Source of the DNA: Citrobacter telavivensis
GTDB lineage: Bacteria > Pseudomonadota > Gammaproteobacteria > Enterobacterales > Enterobacteriaceae
DNA: 64,000 bases
Reading direction: 5' to 3'
Assembly (NCBI GenBank): GCA_009363175.1
Contig: CP045203.1
Location: 171,058 to 235,057 of the forward strand
The translations under genes were made by a program, and so were the position numbers. Each line of letters begins with the position of its first letter. The first letter of the stretch is position 1. The notes beneath the pieces are model-generated. The model saw nothing but the letters and a program-made list of their open reading frames with translations. It made no database searches and was not told where the DNA came from. Positions 52,942-60,641 of this stretch are shown here, piece after piece.

Positions 52942-52970
52942 TTCGTCACCTGCCATACCTGTCTCATAAT
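52942..52970 (+). promoter_or_regulatory. TTCGTC-family promoter
   Basis: TGCTTCGTCACC has TTCGTC at 52942-52947. A 17-bp spacer leads to CATAAT (52965-52970), the best -10 of the set. A second TTCGTC block lies 13 bp upstream (52929). Confidence 0.68.
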
Positions 52971-52991
52971 TTCTCTATTTGGAGAAATCTG

Positions 52992-54701
52992 ATGAACCTA
53001 CCGACAGCTGTATTAGCGAATAACGATGAAAATGAATCAGACGTCCTCAGCCTTTATGCTAATCCCGTAGACAGTCAAAGTGGCCTCATTGAACATGACG
53101 GCTTTCAAAAACTAAATGCCATGCGCGATCTGCTGGTGGAATACAACACAACACTGAAGCACATGCAGGCCATGTATGATGCAGTGATGCGGAACCGGCA
53201 TGATGAAGCATGGCGCATGTTCTGTGATTCTTGTGACAATTCCATCAAATATACGCTGGCTGTAGAAAATTTGTTCTGTATAGAACGGGCCCGCTGTGCT
53301 CTCGATGAAAAGTACTGGCAAAAGCTGCTCGATCTGACCGGCGTAAAACCATTTATGCCCACCGAAAGATACGATGACTGGAACGAAGGATTGAGGGCAT
53401 GGCGAAAATCATCAGAATCAAATTTTGAGAAGCTTAAGCCTGTACCCTTCAACGAAGAAAGTATCTTTTCTACCGCATTCGCATTGAATGAAGAGAAAAA
53501 AGACTACTTCGCCCAGATGGTTCATGGTGTGTTTGAAAAGCTCTCCGCTCTGCATAAGACTAACCGTGCCCAGGGCTTCAGCAACAAACTCATCATAGCC
53601 AGCTGCTTACCAAGTAGAGATAACCGCAGATCCTATGACTATCTCAACTATTTTAATGACCTTCGTAAGGTTATTGGACTGATGTATGGACGAAGCGGTG
53701 CTGAGGATGTGAATTCGGCTGCGGTCAAAGAGTACATGATGAGTAACCCTGGCGAATGGGTAAGTATTGATAACGATAGTCTTAAAGTGAAGGGGTTTAT
53801 TAACGGCAATGTGCATATCCTGATTGAGGAGGAAACTTGTGACAATCTCAATCTGGTACTATCCCATTTAATGCCAGGCTGCATTCCTCTCGATCGCCGA
53901 TACACCACCGGCCATAACTCCGCAAGAACTGTAAAAACCAATGAATATCGGTCGCAGTTGATATCATTCTCTGCTGTTAACTCCTTAATATCATATGCCA
54001 CTGACCATTTGAACGCGGGCAAACACCTGTCACCGGGGCCGCACACTTTTATCCTGCGGGACAACCAGTCTGTTAGTGAGAAAAAAGAACTGGTGAACAT
54101 ATGGGAGTCATTGGGTGCTGTCAGAAGATATAGAGAAGTATATGACTTTGACTTTAGCCCCGTTGAAGCATTCAAACTTCTGGCATTACATGGTTCTATA
54201 CCTGACCGCTATACGCACCAGTTCTATGCAACGGTCGGAGAACTCCAGAAACGAGCAATTGATGAATGTATGGTGGCTTCAGGTATGCGTTTGCTGGAAC
54301 CGAATATCGGTCTTGGTGCGCTACTGAAAGGGTTACCAGAGGGGGTGGATGTTACTGGTTTTGATATACACCCCGCAGCTGTTGCAATTACTGGCCTGCG
54401 CTGGAACGTCACCCTTAATGATTTTCTATTGGTCAAGCCTGAAAATACCGGCTTGTTTGAAAGAATTCTGATGAATCCTCCATTTAGTGACTCACGCTGG
54501 ATTGCACATTTTCAACATGCGATGAGATTCCTGAAACCGGGAGGACGCTTGATAGCAATACTGCCAGGGAGCGCAAAGGAGCATCTTTTAACCCGAGAAG
54601 CTGGGCCCGGTTACGACATCAATATTCTGGGTTGCTATGACAACGCCTTTGAAGGAACCGCAGAATCCATAAAACTTTTCTCCGTTGATGCCCATGAATA
54701 G
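52992..54701 (+). CDS. DUF4942 / SAM-dependent methyltransferase fusion
   Basis: The protein has 569 residues from ATG at 52992 (GGAG site). The large N-terminal part has the feel of DUF4942 proteins of plasmids. The C-terminal ~170 residues are a class I methyltransferase: LLEPNIGLGALLKGLPEGVD (SAM site), FDIHPAA, then catalytic NPPF followed by SDSRWIAHFQHA and FLKPGGRLIAIL. NPPF/NPPY enzymes methylate adenine in DNA. It may modify element DNA against restriction. Specificity unknown. Confidence 0.75.
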   Translation: MNLPTAVLANNDENESDVLSLYANPVDSQSGLIEHDGFQKLNAMRDLLVEYNTTLKHMQAMYDAVMRNRHDEAWRMFCDSCDNSIKYTLAVENLFCIERARCALDEKYWQKLLDLTGVKPFMPTERYDDWNEGLRAWRKSSESNFEKLKPVPFNEESIFSTAFALNEEKKDYFAQMVHGVFEKLSALHKTNRAQGFSNKLIIASCLPSRDNRRSYDYLNYFNDLRKVIGLMYGRSGAEDVNSAAVKEYMMSNPGEWVSIDNDSLKVKGFINGNVHILIEEETCDNLNLVLSHLMPGCIPLDRRYTTGHNSARTVKTNEYRSQLISFSAVNSLISYATDHLNAGKHLSPGPHTFILRDNQSVSEKKELVNIWESLGAVRRYREVYDFDFSPVEAFKLLALHGSIPDRYTHQFYATVGELQKRAIDECMVASGMRLLEPNIGLGALLKGLPEGVDVTGFDIHPAAVAITGLRWNVTLNDFLLVKPENTGLFERILMNPPFSDSRWIAHFQHAMRFLKPGGRLIAILPGSAKEHLLTREAGPGYDINILGCYDNAFEGTAESIKLFSVDAHE

Positions 54702-54730
54702 TGGGGAAAGGAAGAGCTGGTCGAGTTAAT

Positions 54731-54759
54731 TTCGTCACCCGTAACTGAACAGAAAAAAT
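54731..54759 (+). promoter_or_regulatory. TTCGTC-family element (weak -10)
   Basis: TAATTTCGTCACCCG has TTCGTC at 54731-54736. At 17 bp lies AAAAAT. It is about 120 bp before the next gene. Confidence 0.4.
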
Positions 54760-54854
54760 GAGATAGAGAAAAAGCCGTCAGTTTGTCGATGTTAAATGCT
54801 ATTCAAATTTTTCAACATGCGACAATTGAGCCAACTACATGAAGAGGAAACACA

Positions 54855-55610
54855 ATGTCAGCATTTCTCATCAATAAATTATCTTTCGAAGATACCAAAC
54901 AAATAATGTTGTCCTCCATGAAAACAATGGCATCTCTTCATGGTATTTTGGCAATATTCTTGCCGATAATTGCTGGTGGTGGACTCCTGACACTCATCAT
55001 GAAAAATGTGACAATGGAGGGGCTTGCATTTTTTATCTTACAGCCAGTTGTACTCACCCTCTACCTTACGGCTATCTTATGCCGATATCAAAGCTCAGAG
55101 CTAAGATTGAATATCTGGGAAGAACTACGCAACTTTATCGTTGTGTTAGTTTATGCATTATTCCTGACCGTACTAATGATCGTAATATTGTGGTTAGTCA
55201 AATTTATGATTGCTTCAGCGGTTGCGGGTGAAACCAACCATGTTGAATATAAACAACCAACATTAACAAGCATTAGTCTGGCTTACTCCAACCTAATAGT
55301 GTATTTCAATATGTACGCCCTTGCCACTTTGAGCGTATTTATCGCTACGCCAATGCTCGTTTTATTCATACCAACAGTTACGCGGTGTAAAGGTTCTCTG
55401 CTGAAAAGTATACCAGTCATTTGTAAAAGTACTTTTATGAATATTGGGCCGTTGTTCGCATTTTCAGCTATCTCTGGTGTTGTTTTACTTTCGTGGTCAT
55501 ACTTTTCGCTCAGGTATGAATGGTTAATCCCGGCAGCAACTATACCTCTGGCCTACTTATCAATATTGAATTACCAGCTGTCTGAAGCAGCATTGCCTCG
55601 TAACCAATAA
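54855..55610 (+). CDS. Unknown multi-spanning membrane protein
   Basis: The protein has 251 residues with about six hydrophobic segments (near 28-48, 55-75, 92-115, 145-175, 190-212, 215-235). An AAGAGGAAA site precedes the ATG. Not recognised. Confidence 0.6.
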   Translation: MSAFLINKLSFEDTKQIMLSSMKTMASLHGILAIFLPIIAGGGLLTLIMKNVTMEGLAFFILQPVVLTLYLTAILCRYQSSELRLNIWEELRNFIVVLVYALFLTVLMIVILWLVKFMIASAVAGETNHVEYKQPTLTSISLAYSNLIVYFNMYALATLSVFIATPMLVLFIPTVTRCKGSLLKSIPVICKSTFMNIGPLFAFSAISGVVLLSWSYFSLRYEWLIPAATIPLAYLSILNYQLSEAALPRNQ

Positions 55611-55621
55611 AAAGGAAACCT

Positions 55622-56017
55622 GTGATGAGAAAAATAATATTAAATGCGGTTGTTTGTTTATTTGCAATTAATGCATCAAGTTTCGCAATATCAGCGGAAA
55701 GCTCTCCATCTCGTGACGAACTGAATGACGTGATGAAAGTTCATGCTTCCGAGATTGCTGCTGTTATCGCATGTAAAGACTACCTCGAAAATGGCGAGGA
55801 ACGTTTGACTGAAGCGAAATCAAAAGCTGGCCGTGTACTGGGTAAGATGGTAGGCAATCAAGCCAAGGGTAGCGAGTATGCTAGTCGGATTCTGGTAACT
55901 GTTAACGAAGCTAAGCCAGATGAGCAACTGAAGGCTGAATTCGACAAGGTCAACCTTGACCACTCAGTCCGCGTTGCAAAATGCGCTCAGCTAGGGAAGG
56001 TGCGAACAAGTTCCTGA
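55622..56017 (+). pseudogene. Unknown exported protein, split by an IS5-family element
   Basis: A signal peptide is visible (ILNAVVCLFAINASSFAISA). The native frame runs to 55994, where the IS begins; the frame then picks up foreign residues to 56017. Joining 55994 to 57195, counting the CTAG duplication once, restores a 136-residue frame ending at 57232. So only about the last 13 residues are displaced. The mature protein has one Cys near each end. Function unknown. Confidence 0.7.
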
Positions 56018-57190
56018 TATGAGATCATCATATTCATCCGGAGCGCATCCCAGAGGGACATCATGAGCCATCAACTCACCTTCGCCGATAGTGAATTCAG
56101 CACTAAGCGCCGTCAGACCCGAAAAGAGATTTTCCTCTCCCGCATGGAGCAGATTCTGCCATGGCAGAATATGACCGCTGTCATCGAGCCGTTTTATCCC
56201 AAGGCGGGCAATGGCCGACGGCCCTATCCGCTGGAGACCATGCTGCGTATTCACTGCATGCAGCATTGGTACAACCTGAGCGACGGTGCCATGGAAGATG
56301 CCCTGTACGAAATCGCCTCCATGCGCCTGTTTGCCCGATTATCCCTGGATAGCGCCCTGCCGGATCGCACCACCATCATGAATTTCCGCCACCTGCTCGA
56401 GCAGCATCAACTGGCCCGTCAATTGTTCAAGACCATCAATCGCTGGCTGGCCGAAGCAGGCGTCATGATGACCCAAGGCACTTTGGTGGATGCCACCATC
56501 ATTGAGGCACCCAGCTCTACCAAGAACAAAGAGCAGCAACGCGATCCGGAGATGCATCAGACCAAGAAAGGCAATCAGTGGCACTTTGGCATGAAGGCCC
56601 ACATTGGTGTCGATGCCAAGAGTGGCCTGACCCACAGCCTAGTCACCACCGCGGCCAACGAGCATGACCTCAATCAGCTGGGTAATCTGCTTCATGGAGA
56701 GGAGCAATTTGTCTCAGCCGATGCCGGCTACCAAGGAGCGCCACAGCGCGAGGAGCTGGCCGAGGTGGATGTGGACTGGCTGATCGCCGAGCGTCCCGGC
56801 AAGGTAAAAACCTTGAAGCAGCATCCGCGCAAGAACAAAACGGCCATCAACATCGAATACATGAAAGCCAGCATCCGTGCCAGGGTGGAGCACCCGTTTC
56901 GCATCATCAAGCGGCAGTTCGGCTTCGTGAAAGCCAGATACAAGGGGCTGCTGAAAAACGATAACCAACTGGCGATGTTATTCACCCTGGCCAACCTGTT
57001 TCGGGTGGACCAAATGATACGTCAGTGGGAGAGATCTCAGTAAAAACCGGAAATAACGCCAGAAATGGTGGAAAAAATAGCCTAAATAGGCTGATTCGAT
57101 GTGTTTGCGGGAAAAAAATCGGCCCAGATCCGCGAAATTTTAATCAGCGAGTCAGCTTGGGAAGAAATGACCTGCTTATTCGCACCTTCC
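55995..57190 (+). mobile_element. IS5-family element (ISKpn26/IS5 type), 1,196 bp
   Basis: Ends begin GGAAGGTGCGAACAAG and finish with the near-complement CTTATTCGCACCTTCC. Length is exactly 1,196 bp. CTAG on both sides (55991-55994 and 57191-57194) is the 4-bp target duplication of this group, so this is a simple, undisturbed insertion. Confidence 0.95.
56063..57043 (+). CDS. IS5-family DDE transposase
   Basis: The protein has 326 residues, full length, starting MSHQLTFADSEFSTKRRQTR. The IS5 transposase domain is intact (DATIIEAPSSTKNKEQQRDP, HIGVDAKSGLTHSLVTTAAN, ADAGYQGAPQREEL, RARVEHPFRIIKRQFGF). The few differences from E. coli IS5 (such as NMTAVIEPF) suggest the ISKpn26 branch. Confidence 0.96.
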   Translation: MSHQLTFADSEFSTKRRQTRKEIFLSRMEQILPWQNMTAVIEPFYPKAGNGRRPYPLETMLRIHCMQHWYNLSDGAMEDALYEIASMRLFARLSLDSALPDRTTIMNFRHLLEQHQLARQLFKTINRWLAEAGVMMTQGTLVDATIIEAPSSTKNKEQQRDPEMHQTKKGNQWHFGMKAHIGVDAKSGLTHSLVTTAANEHDLNQLGNLLHGEEQFVSADAGYQGAPQREELAEVDVDWLIAERPGKVKTLKQHPRKNKTAINIEYMKASIRARVEHPFRIIKRQFGFVKARYKGLLKNDNQLAMLFTLANLFRVDQMIRQWERSQ

Positions 57191-57239
57191 CTAGCAGTAG
57201 ACCGTACGCATCGGTCACTTCCCATCCTTTAGTAGTATT

Positions 57240-57595
57240 TTTTCAATACGTTCGCCGCGCGCACCCGCGCGTAGCCATAGCAACGGCGCAATGCGAACAA
57301 AGGCCAAGTTGTGGCTAACCGACTTCTCAGCTTCGTAGGTCAGAGTGAAAAACTCGGCATTTTCCTCAAAACCGTCAGACATTGGGAACTCGTCTGTAAA
57401 CCTATAATTGACCTTAATCGGTTGTTCATTCGGCGTTTTGCCTGTGATAGCAGCTTGTACACGTGGTTTGGTGATATAATCACAGATCCCCCACTTTTCC
57501 CAATCAGGATCTCCAGGCCTTAAGCCCTGTTCGCGCAATTTTTTCTGTTCGTCGGCAGCGACTTCGTTGTTAGTGACGGAGATGCACTGGCGACG
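57240..57595 (-). pseudogene. Fragment of a site-specific DNA methyltransferase
   Basis: The minus-strand frame reads CISVTNNEVAADEQKKLREQ, then GLRPGDPDWEKWGICDYITK, and ends near FVRIAPLLWLRAGARGERIE. This is the C-terminal-middle pattern (VTNNEV...YITKPR...AAITGKTP...LLWLRAGA) I recall from large adenine-specific methyltransferases. Both ends are cut: by truncated yqjI at about 57595 and by backbone DNA at about 57240. No SAM motif remains. Confidence 0.55.
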
Positions 57596-57804
57596 ACCAC
57601 CACCTCCGCCGCGACCGTGGCGGCGTCCGCACCCTGTTCGTGGTGATGTTCCTGGTGACAGCCTGCGTGGCGATGCTCTTCACTTTTGCAGCAGCCTGCA
57701 TGGTGCTCACTGTGGCGGCTTTCGTGGTGATGTCCTTCACCCTTGCAGCAGCCTTCGTGTTGGTGCTCTGTATGTTTACAGCAACCTTCATGATGGTTTT
57801 GCAT
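57596..57804 (-). pseudogene. yqjI: yqjI remnant: His/Cys-rich metal-binding N-terminus only
   Basis: The start at 57804 has an AGGAG site (57807 is also possible). The N-terminus is extremely His/Cys-rich (QNHHEGCCKHTEHQHEGCCK, later HRHAGCHQEHHHEQ), as in YqjI, the nickel-responsive PadR-type repressor of yqjH. After HHHEQG the frame slips by one base: the adjacent frame reads CGRRHGRGGGGGRRQ, the expected next YqjI segment. Then the gene is cut and joined to methyltransferase DNA. The PadR DNA-binding domain is gone. Confidence 0.8.
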
Positions 57805-57822
57805 CATCGTCTCCTGATGTTA

Positions 57823-57850
57823 TTTAGATATATCTAATTTATATCTAAAG
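57823..57850. promoter_or_regulatory. Putative YqjI operator, yqjI side
   Basis: The perfect palindrome TTAGATATATCTAA (57824-57837) is followed by the half-site TTTATATCTAAA (57838-57849). Confidence 0.6.
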
Positions 57851-58007
57851 TTTATCGACTTGCAAGTCTATAAAATAATTTTTGTTTAATTTAATGATTA
57901 TTAATGGTTTTTATGGATTGCTGATAGCTGTTTAATCTCAAGCTGACTATATCAAAAAAGTGCTTGCAATCTTTTTGATTAGCAATCATTATCATTTAAA
58001 AATAAAT

Positions 58008-58020
58008 TTAGATATATCGT
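58008..58020. promoter_or_regulatory. Putative YqjI operator, yqjH side
   Basis: TTTAGATATATCG repeats the core of the operator at 57823 and lies 24 bp before the yqjH start. The intact operator next to a destroyed repressor suggests derepression of yqjH. Confidence 0.55.
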
Positions 58021-58043
58021 ATTATCTTCACGAAGGCGAAAAA

Positions 58044-58814
58044 ATGACAAAAAACACCTCACGCTACCCACAGCGCGTGCGTAACGAACTACGTTTTCGC
58101 GAATTAACCGTGCTGCGCGTTGAGCGTATCGGCCAGGCGTTCCAGCGGATCGTGCTGGGGGGCGAGGCGCTGGATGGCTTTGTTTCACAAGGTTTTGACG
58201 ACCACACCAAACTGTTTTTCCCGCAGGCGGGCAGCGTATTTACGCCGCCGGAAGTGACCGACGAAGGCATTAACTGGGGCGAGGGCGTGCGCCCGGCGAC
58301 CCGCGACTACACGCCGCTGTACGATGCCGAACGCCACGAGCTGGCTTACGATTTTTATATCCACGATGGCGGTATTGCCAGCCGCTGGGCGCTGGAAGCC
58401 AACATCGGCGATAAGCTGGTGATCGGCGGGCCGCGCGGCTCGCTGGTGGTGCCGGAAGATTACGCCTGGCAGCTTTATGTCTGTGACGAGTCGGGCATGC
58501 CGGCGCTGCGCCGTCGCCTGCTGGGATTACGTCAGCTGCCGGTGACGCCGCAGGTGACGGCCATCGTCACCGTCGCGGATGCTTCGTATAAAGATTATCT
58601 GGCGGATCTCGACGGCTTTAATATCGAATGGGTGGTAGGCCACAACCCGGCGTTCGTCGCCGAGCGGCTGGCTCAGGTCAAGGTGCCGTCAGAAGATTAT
58701 TTTATCTGGCTGACCGGAGAAGGCGGCGTGGTGAAATCGCTGCTGGCGCGCTTTGAGGAGCCGAGTATCGATCAGCAACTGGTGCGTTCGCAGGCGTACT
58801 GGCATAGCAAATAA
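58044..58814 (+). CDS. yqjH: YqjH-like siderophore-interacting ferric-chelate reductase
   Basis: The protein has 256 residues from ATG at 58044. An FAD-binding barrel comes first (RIGQAFQRIVLGGEALDGFV, HTKLFFPQ, TRDYTPLYDAERHELAYDFY, GPRGSLVVPEDY). The NAD(P)-binding half follows (YVCDESGMPALRRRLLGLRQ) and ends FIWLTGEGGVVKSLLARF. It reduces iron bound to siderophores or other chelates in the cytoplasm. It is divergent from the yqjI remnant, as in E. coli. Confidence 0.92.
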   Translation: MTKNTSRYPQRVRNELRFRELTVLRVERIGQAFQRIVLGGEALDGFVSQGFDDHTKLFFPQAGSVFTPPEVTDEGINWGEGVRPATRDYTPLYDAERHELAYDFYIHDGGIASRWALEANIGDKLVIGGPRGSLVVPEDYAWQLYVCDESGMPALRRRLLGLRQLPVTPQVTAIVTVADASYKDYLADLDGFNIEWVVGHNPAFVAERLAQVKVPSEDYFIWLTGEGGVVKSLLARFEEPSIDQQLVRSQAYWHSK

Positions 58815-58830
58815 TCGGCAGTGTGGTAAA

Positions 58831-58917
58831 CCCGGATGGCGGCGCGTTGCGCCTTCTCCGGGCTACCTTTCAATGGTGTTATGTCGCCCCGGTAAGCGCA
58901 GCGCCACCGGGTGAGGC
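58831..58917. repeat. REP/BIME-type palindromic repeats
   Basis: Two GC-rich imperfect palindromes lie in the gap between convergent yqjH and the dha operon: CCCGGATGGCGGCGCGTTGC...CTCCGGGCTAC, and GCCCCGGTAAGCGCAGCGCC...CCGGGTGAGGC. Such elements are typical of enterobacterial chromosomes. Confidence 0.75.
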
Positions 58918-60567
58918 TTAGCGTTCCGCCAGCGCCTTAAACACCATCGCCACCGCGTGGGCGCCGGGGTCCATATTGCCGAGCAGGCTCTCGCTATTGA
59001 GATAGGAGGCGCGTCCGGCGCCGGCTTTGCTCGACTGGCAGGTGCGATCCGCGCCGGCCTGCGCCGCGGCGAAAGCGGCCTGCAGATTATCCGGTTCGGC
59101 CAGCAGCGCCGCCAGCGCCGGCTGTAGAGCGTCAATCATCGTCCGGTCGCCCTCATCGGCGCCGCCGTAAAATTTCATCTGCCCCAGACCGGCGTTCAGC
59201 GCTTCCGCCATGCTGGCGCCTTGCTCCAGCTTCTGCCCGGCGGCGGTGAAGAAAATCGACATCAATACGCCGCTGGAGCCGCCCATCACCACCGTCAGGC
59301 GTTCGCCAATTAGCGCGAACAGCGTGGGTAAATCATTGAGCGGCAGTTGCTGGCGTTGCAATAGAGCGGCAATCGCACGCGCGCCAGCGGCGAAAGTGGA
59401 GCCGGTATCGCCGTCGCCCACTTTGGCGTCAAGCGCGTTGAGATGGGTTTCGAGGCCGGAGAGGGTGCTGGTCACCTGCGCCACGTAATCGCCCACCTGC
59501 GGGTTGGCCGATGGCGTAAAGGCGACGCGTGCGCTGGCGAGCGCGGACGGCATGATATTAACAGCCCGCGGCTGCACCGGCTTCTGCCAACTGGCGGTTT
59601 CGACATCCGACAGCAGCGCCTTTTCAATGCTCTCTTCCAGCACGATAGTGGTCAGCGAGAAGCCTTTCATATCCAGCGCCGTTACCAGCGAAGCCGGGCC
59701 AATCAACCAGTCAACGCGCGCATGGAGTGGGGTGTTGGCCAGCTCGCGGGTCAGAATCGCCATCTCGGCCACCGACACGCCGCCGAGATTATTGAGCATC
59801 ACCGCCAGGCGGCCGGTTTCAGGTAGGGCGGCGGTCAGCTTCTCTACCATAATCTGCATGATTTCCGCGCTGTTATGGGTCGCGATCGTCGAGGCTCCCG
59901 GTTCGCCGTGGATGCCCATCCCCAGCTCGGCGTGGCCGGGCTGATGGCGCGGCGCGCTTTCCGCTTCCTGCGGCAGGTGACAGCTGGCCAGCGCCACCCC
60001 GATGCTGGCGGTATGGTTGGCGGCGTATTGCGCTTCACGCAGGACGGTGGCGAGGTTGAAGCCGCGCTCGGCGAAATAACCCGCCACCTTATGCACAAGA
60101 ATAGTCCCGGCGATACCGCGCGGCTGTTTGTTATCCGGCAGCGAAATATCGTCGCCGACGATCAGCATCTCTACGTTATAGCCAAGACGGCGCGCTTTCT
60201 CCGCCGCGAGGCCGAAGTTAAGCCGATCGCCGGTGTAGTTTTTAACGATCAGCAGACAGCCCGCCTCGCCGGTCACCGCCTGAATCGCGGTGAGTACCGC
60301 ATCGACGCTCGGCGAGGCGAACAGATCGCCGCAGACCGCGGCGGTCAGCATGCCTTTACCAATAAAGCCGACGTGCGCCGGTTCATGGCCGGAGCCGCCG
60401 CCGGAAATCACCGCCACGTTGTTTTTATTCAGATCGCGGCGTACCACTACACGGATCGCCGGGTCGCTCTCCAGGCGGGCGAGGTTGTTCCACGGGCTGG
60501 CAATAATGGTTCCCTCGATCACGTCGTTAACGAGGCTGGCGCGCTGGTTAAAAAAGAATTGAGACAT
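58918..60567 (-). CDS. ATP-dependent dihydroxyacetone kinase (DhaK-DhaL fusion)
   Basis: The protein has 549 residues and is close in wording to the Citrobacter freundii enzyme. The DhaK part has VISGGGSGHEPAHVGFIGKG and GMGIHGEPGAS, whose His binds dihydroxyacetone covalently. The DhaL part begins near 360 and carries the nucleotide/metal loop DAKVGDGDTGSTFAAGARAI and ends NMDPGAHAVAMVF. It makes dihydroxyacetone phosphate using ATP. It lies 74 bp after dhaM, across a hairpin-forming spacer (CTCCGG/CCGGAG near 60600-60625), as last gene of the dha operon. Confidence 0.95.
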   Translation of the reverse strand: MSQFFFNQRASLVNDVIEGTIIASPWNNLARLESDPAIRVVVRRDLNKNNVAVISGGGSGHEPAHVGFIGKGMLTAAVCGDLFASPSVDAVLTAIQAVTGEAGCLLIVKNYTGDRLNFGLAAEKARRLGYNVEMLIVGDDISLPDNKQPRGIAGTILVHKVAGYFAERGFNLATVLREAQYAANHTASIGVALASCHLPQEAESAPRHQPGHAELGMGIHGEPGASTIATHNSAEIMQIMVEKLTAALPETGRLAVMLNNLGGVSVAEMAILTRELANTPLHARVDWLIGPASLVTALDMKGFSLTTIVLEESIEKALLSDVETASWQKPVQPRAVNIMPSALASARVAFTPSANPQVGDYVAQVTSTLSGLETHLNALDAKVGDGDTGSTFAAGARAIAALLQRQQLPLNDLPTLFALIGERLTVVMGGSSGVLMSIFFTAAGQKLEQGASMAEALNAGLGQMKFYGGADEGDRTMIDALQPALAALLAEPDNLQAAFAAAQAGADRTCQSSKAGAGRASYLNSESLLGNMDPGAHAVAMVFKALAER

Positions 60568-60641
60568 AGTGGTTCCTGATCAGTAAGCGAAAACTCACCC
60601 TCCGGAGGCGGGCCCCCGGAGTGGTAACGGTCAAAGTGGAT

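Noticed and set aside
57567..57837. Hydrophobic + strand frames opposite yqjI
   Set aside because: They are the complement of His/Cys-rich codons, which read as Val/Met/Ala; no start signals.
59210..60579. Several long + strand frames across the dha genes
   Set aside because: GC-rich coding DNA gives long antisense frames; the minus-strand dha genes explain the sequence.
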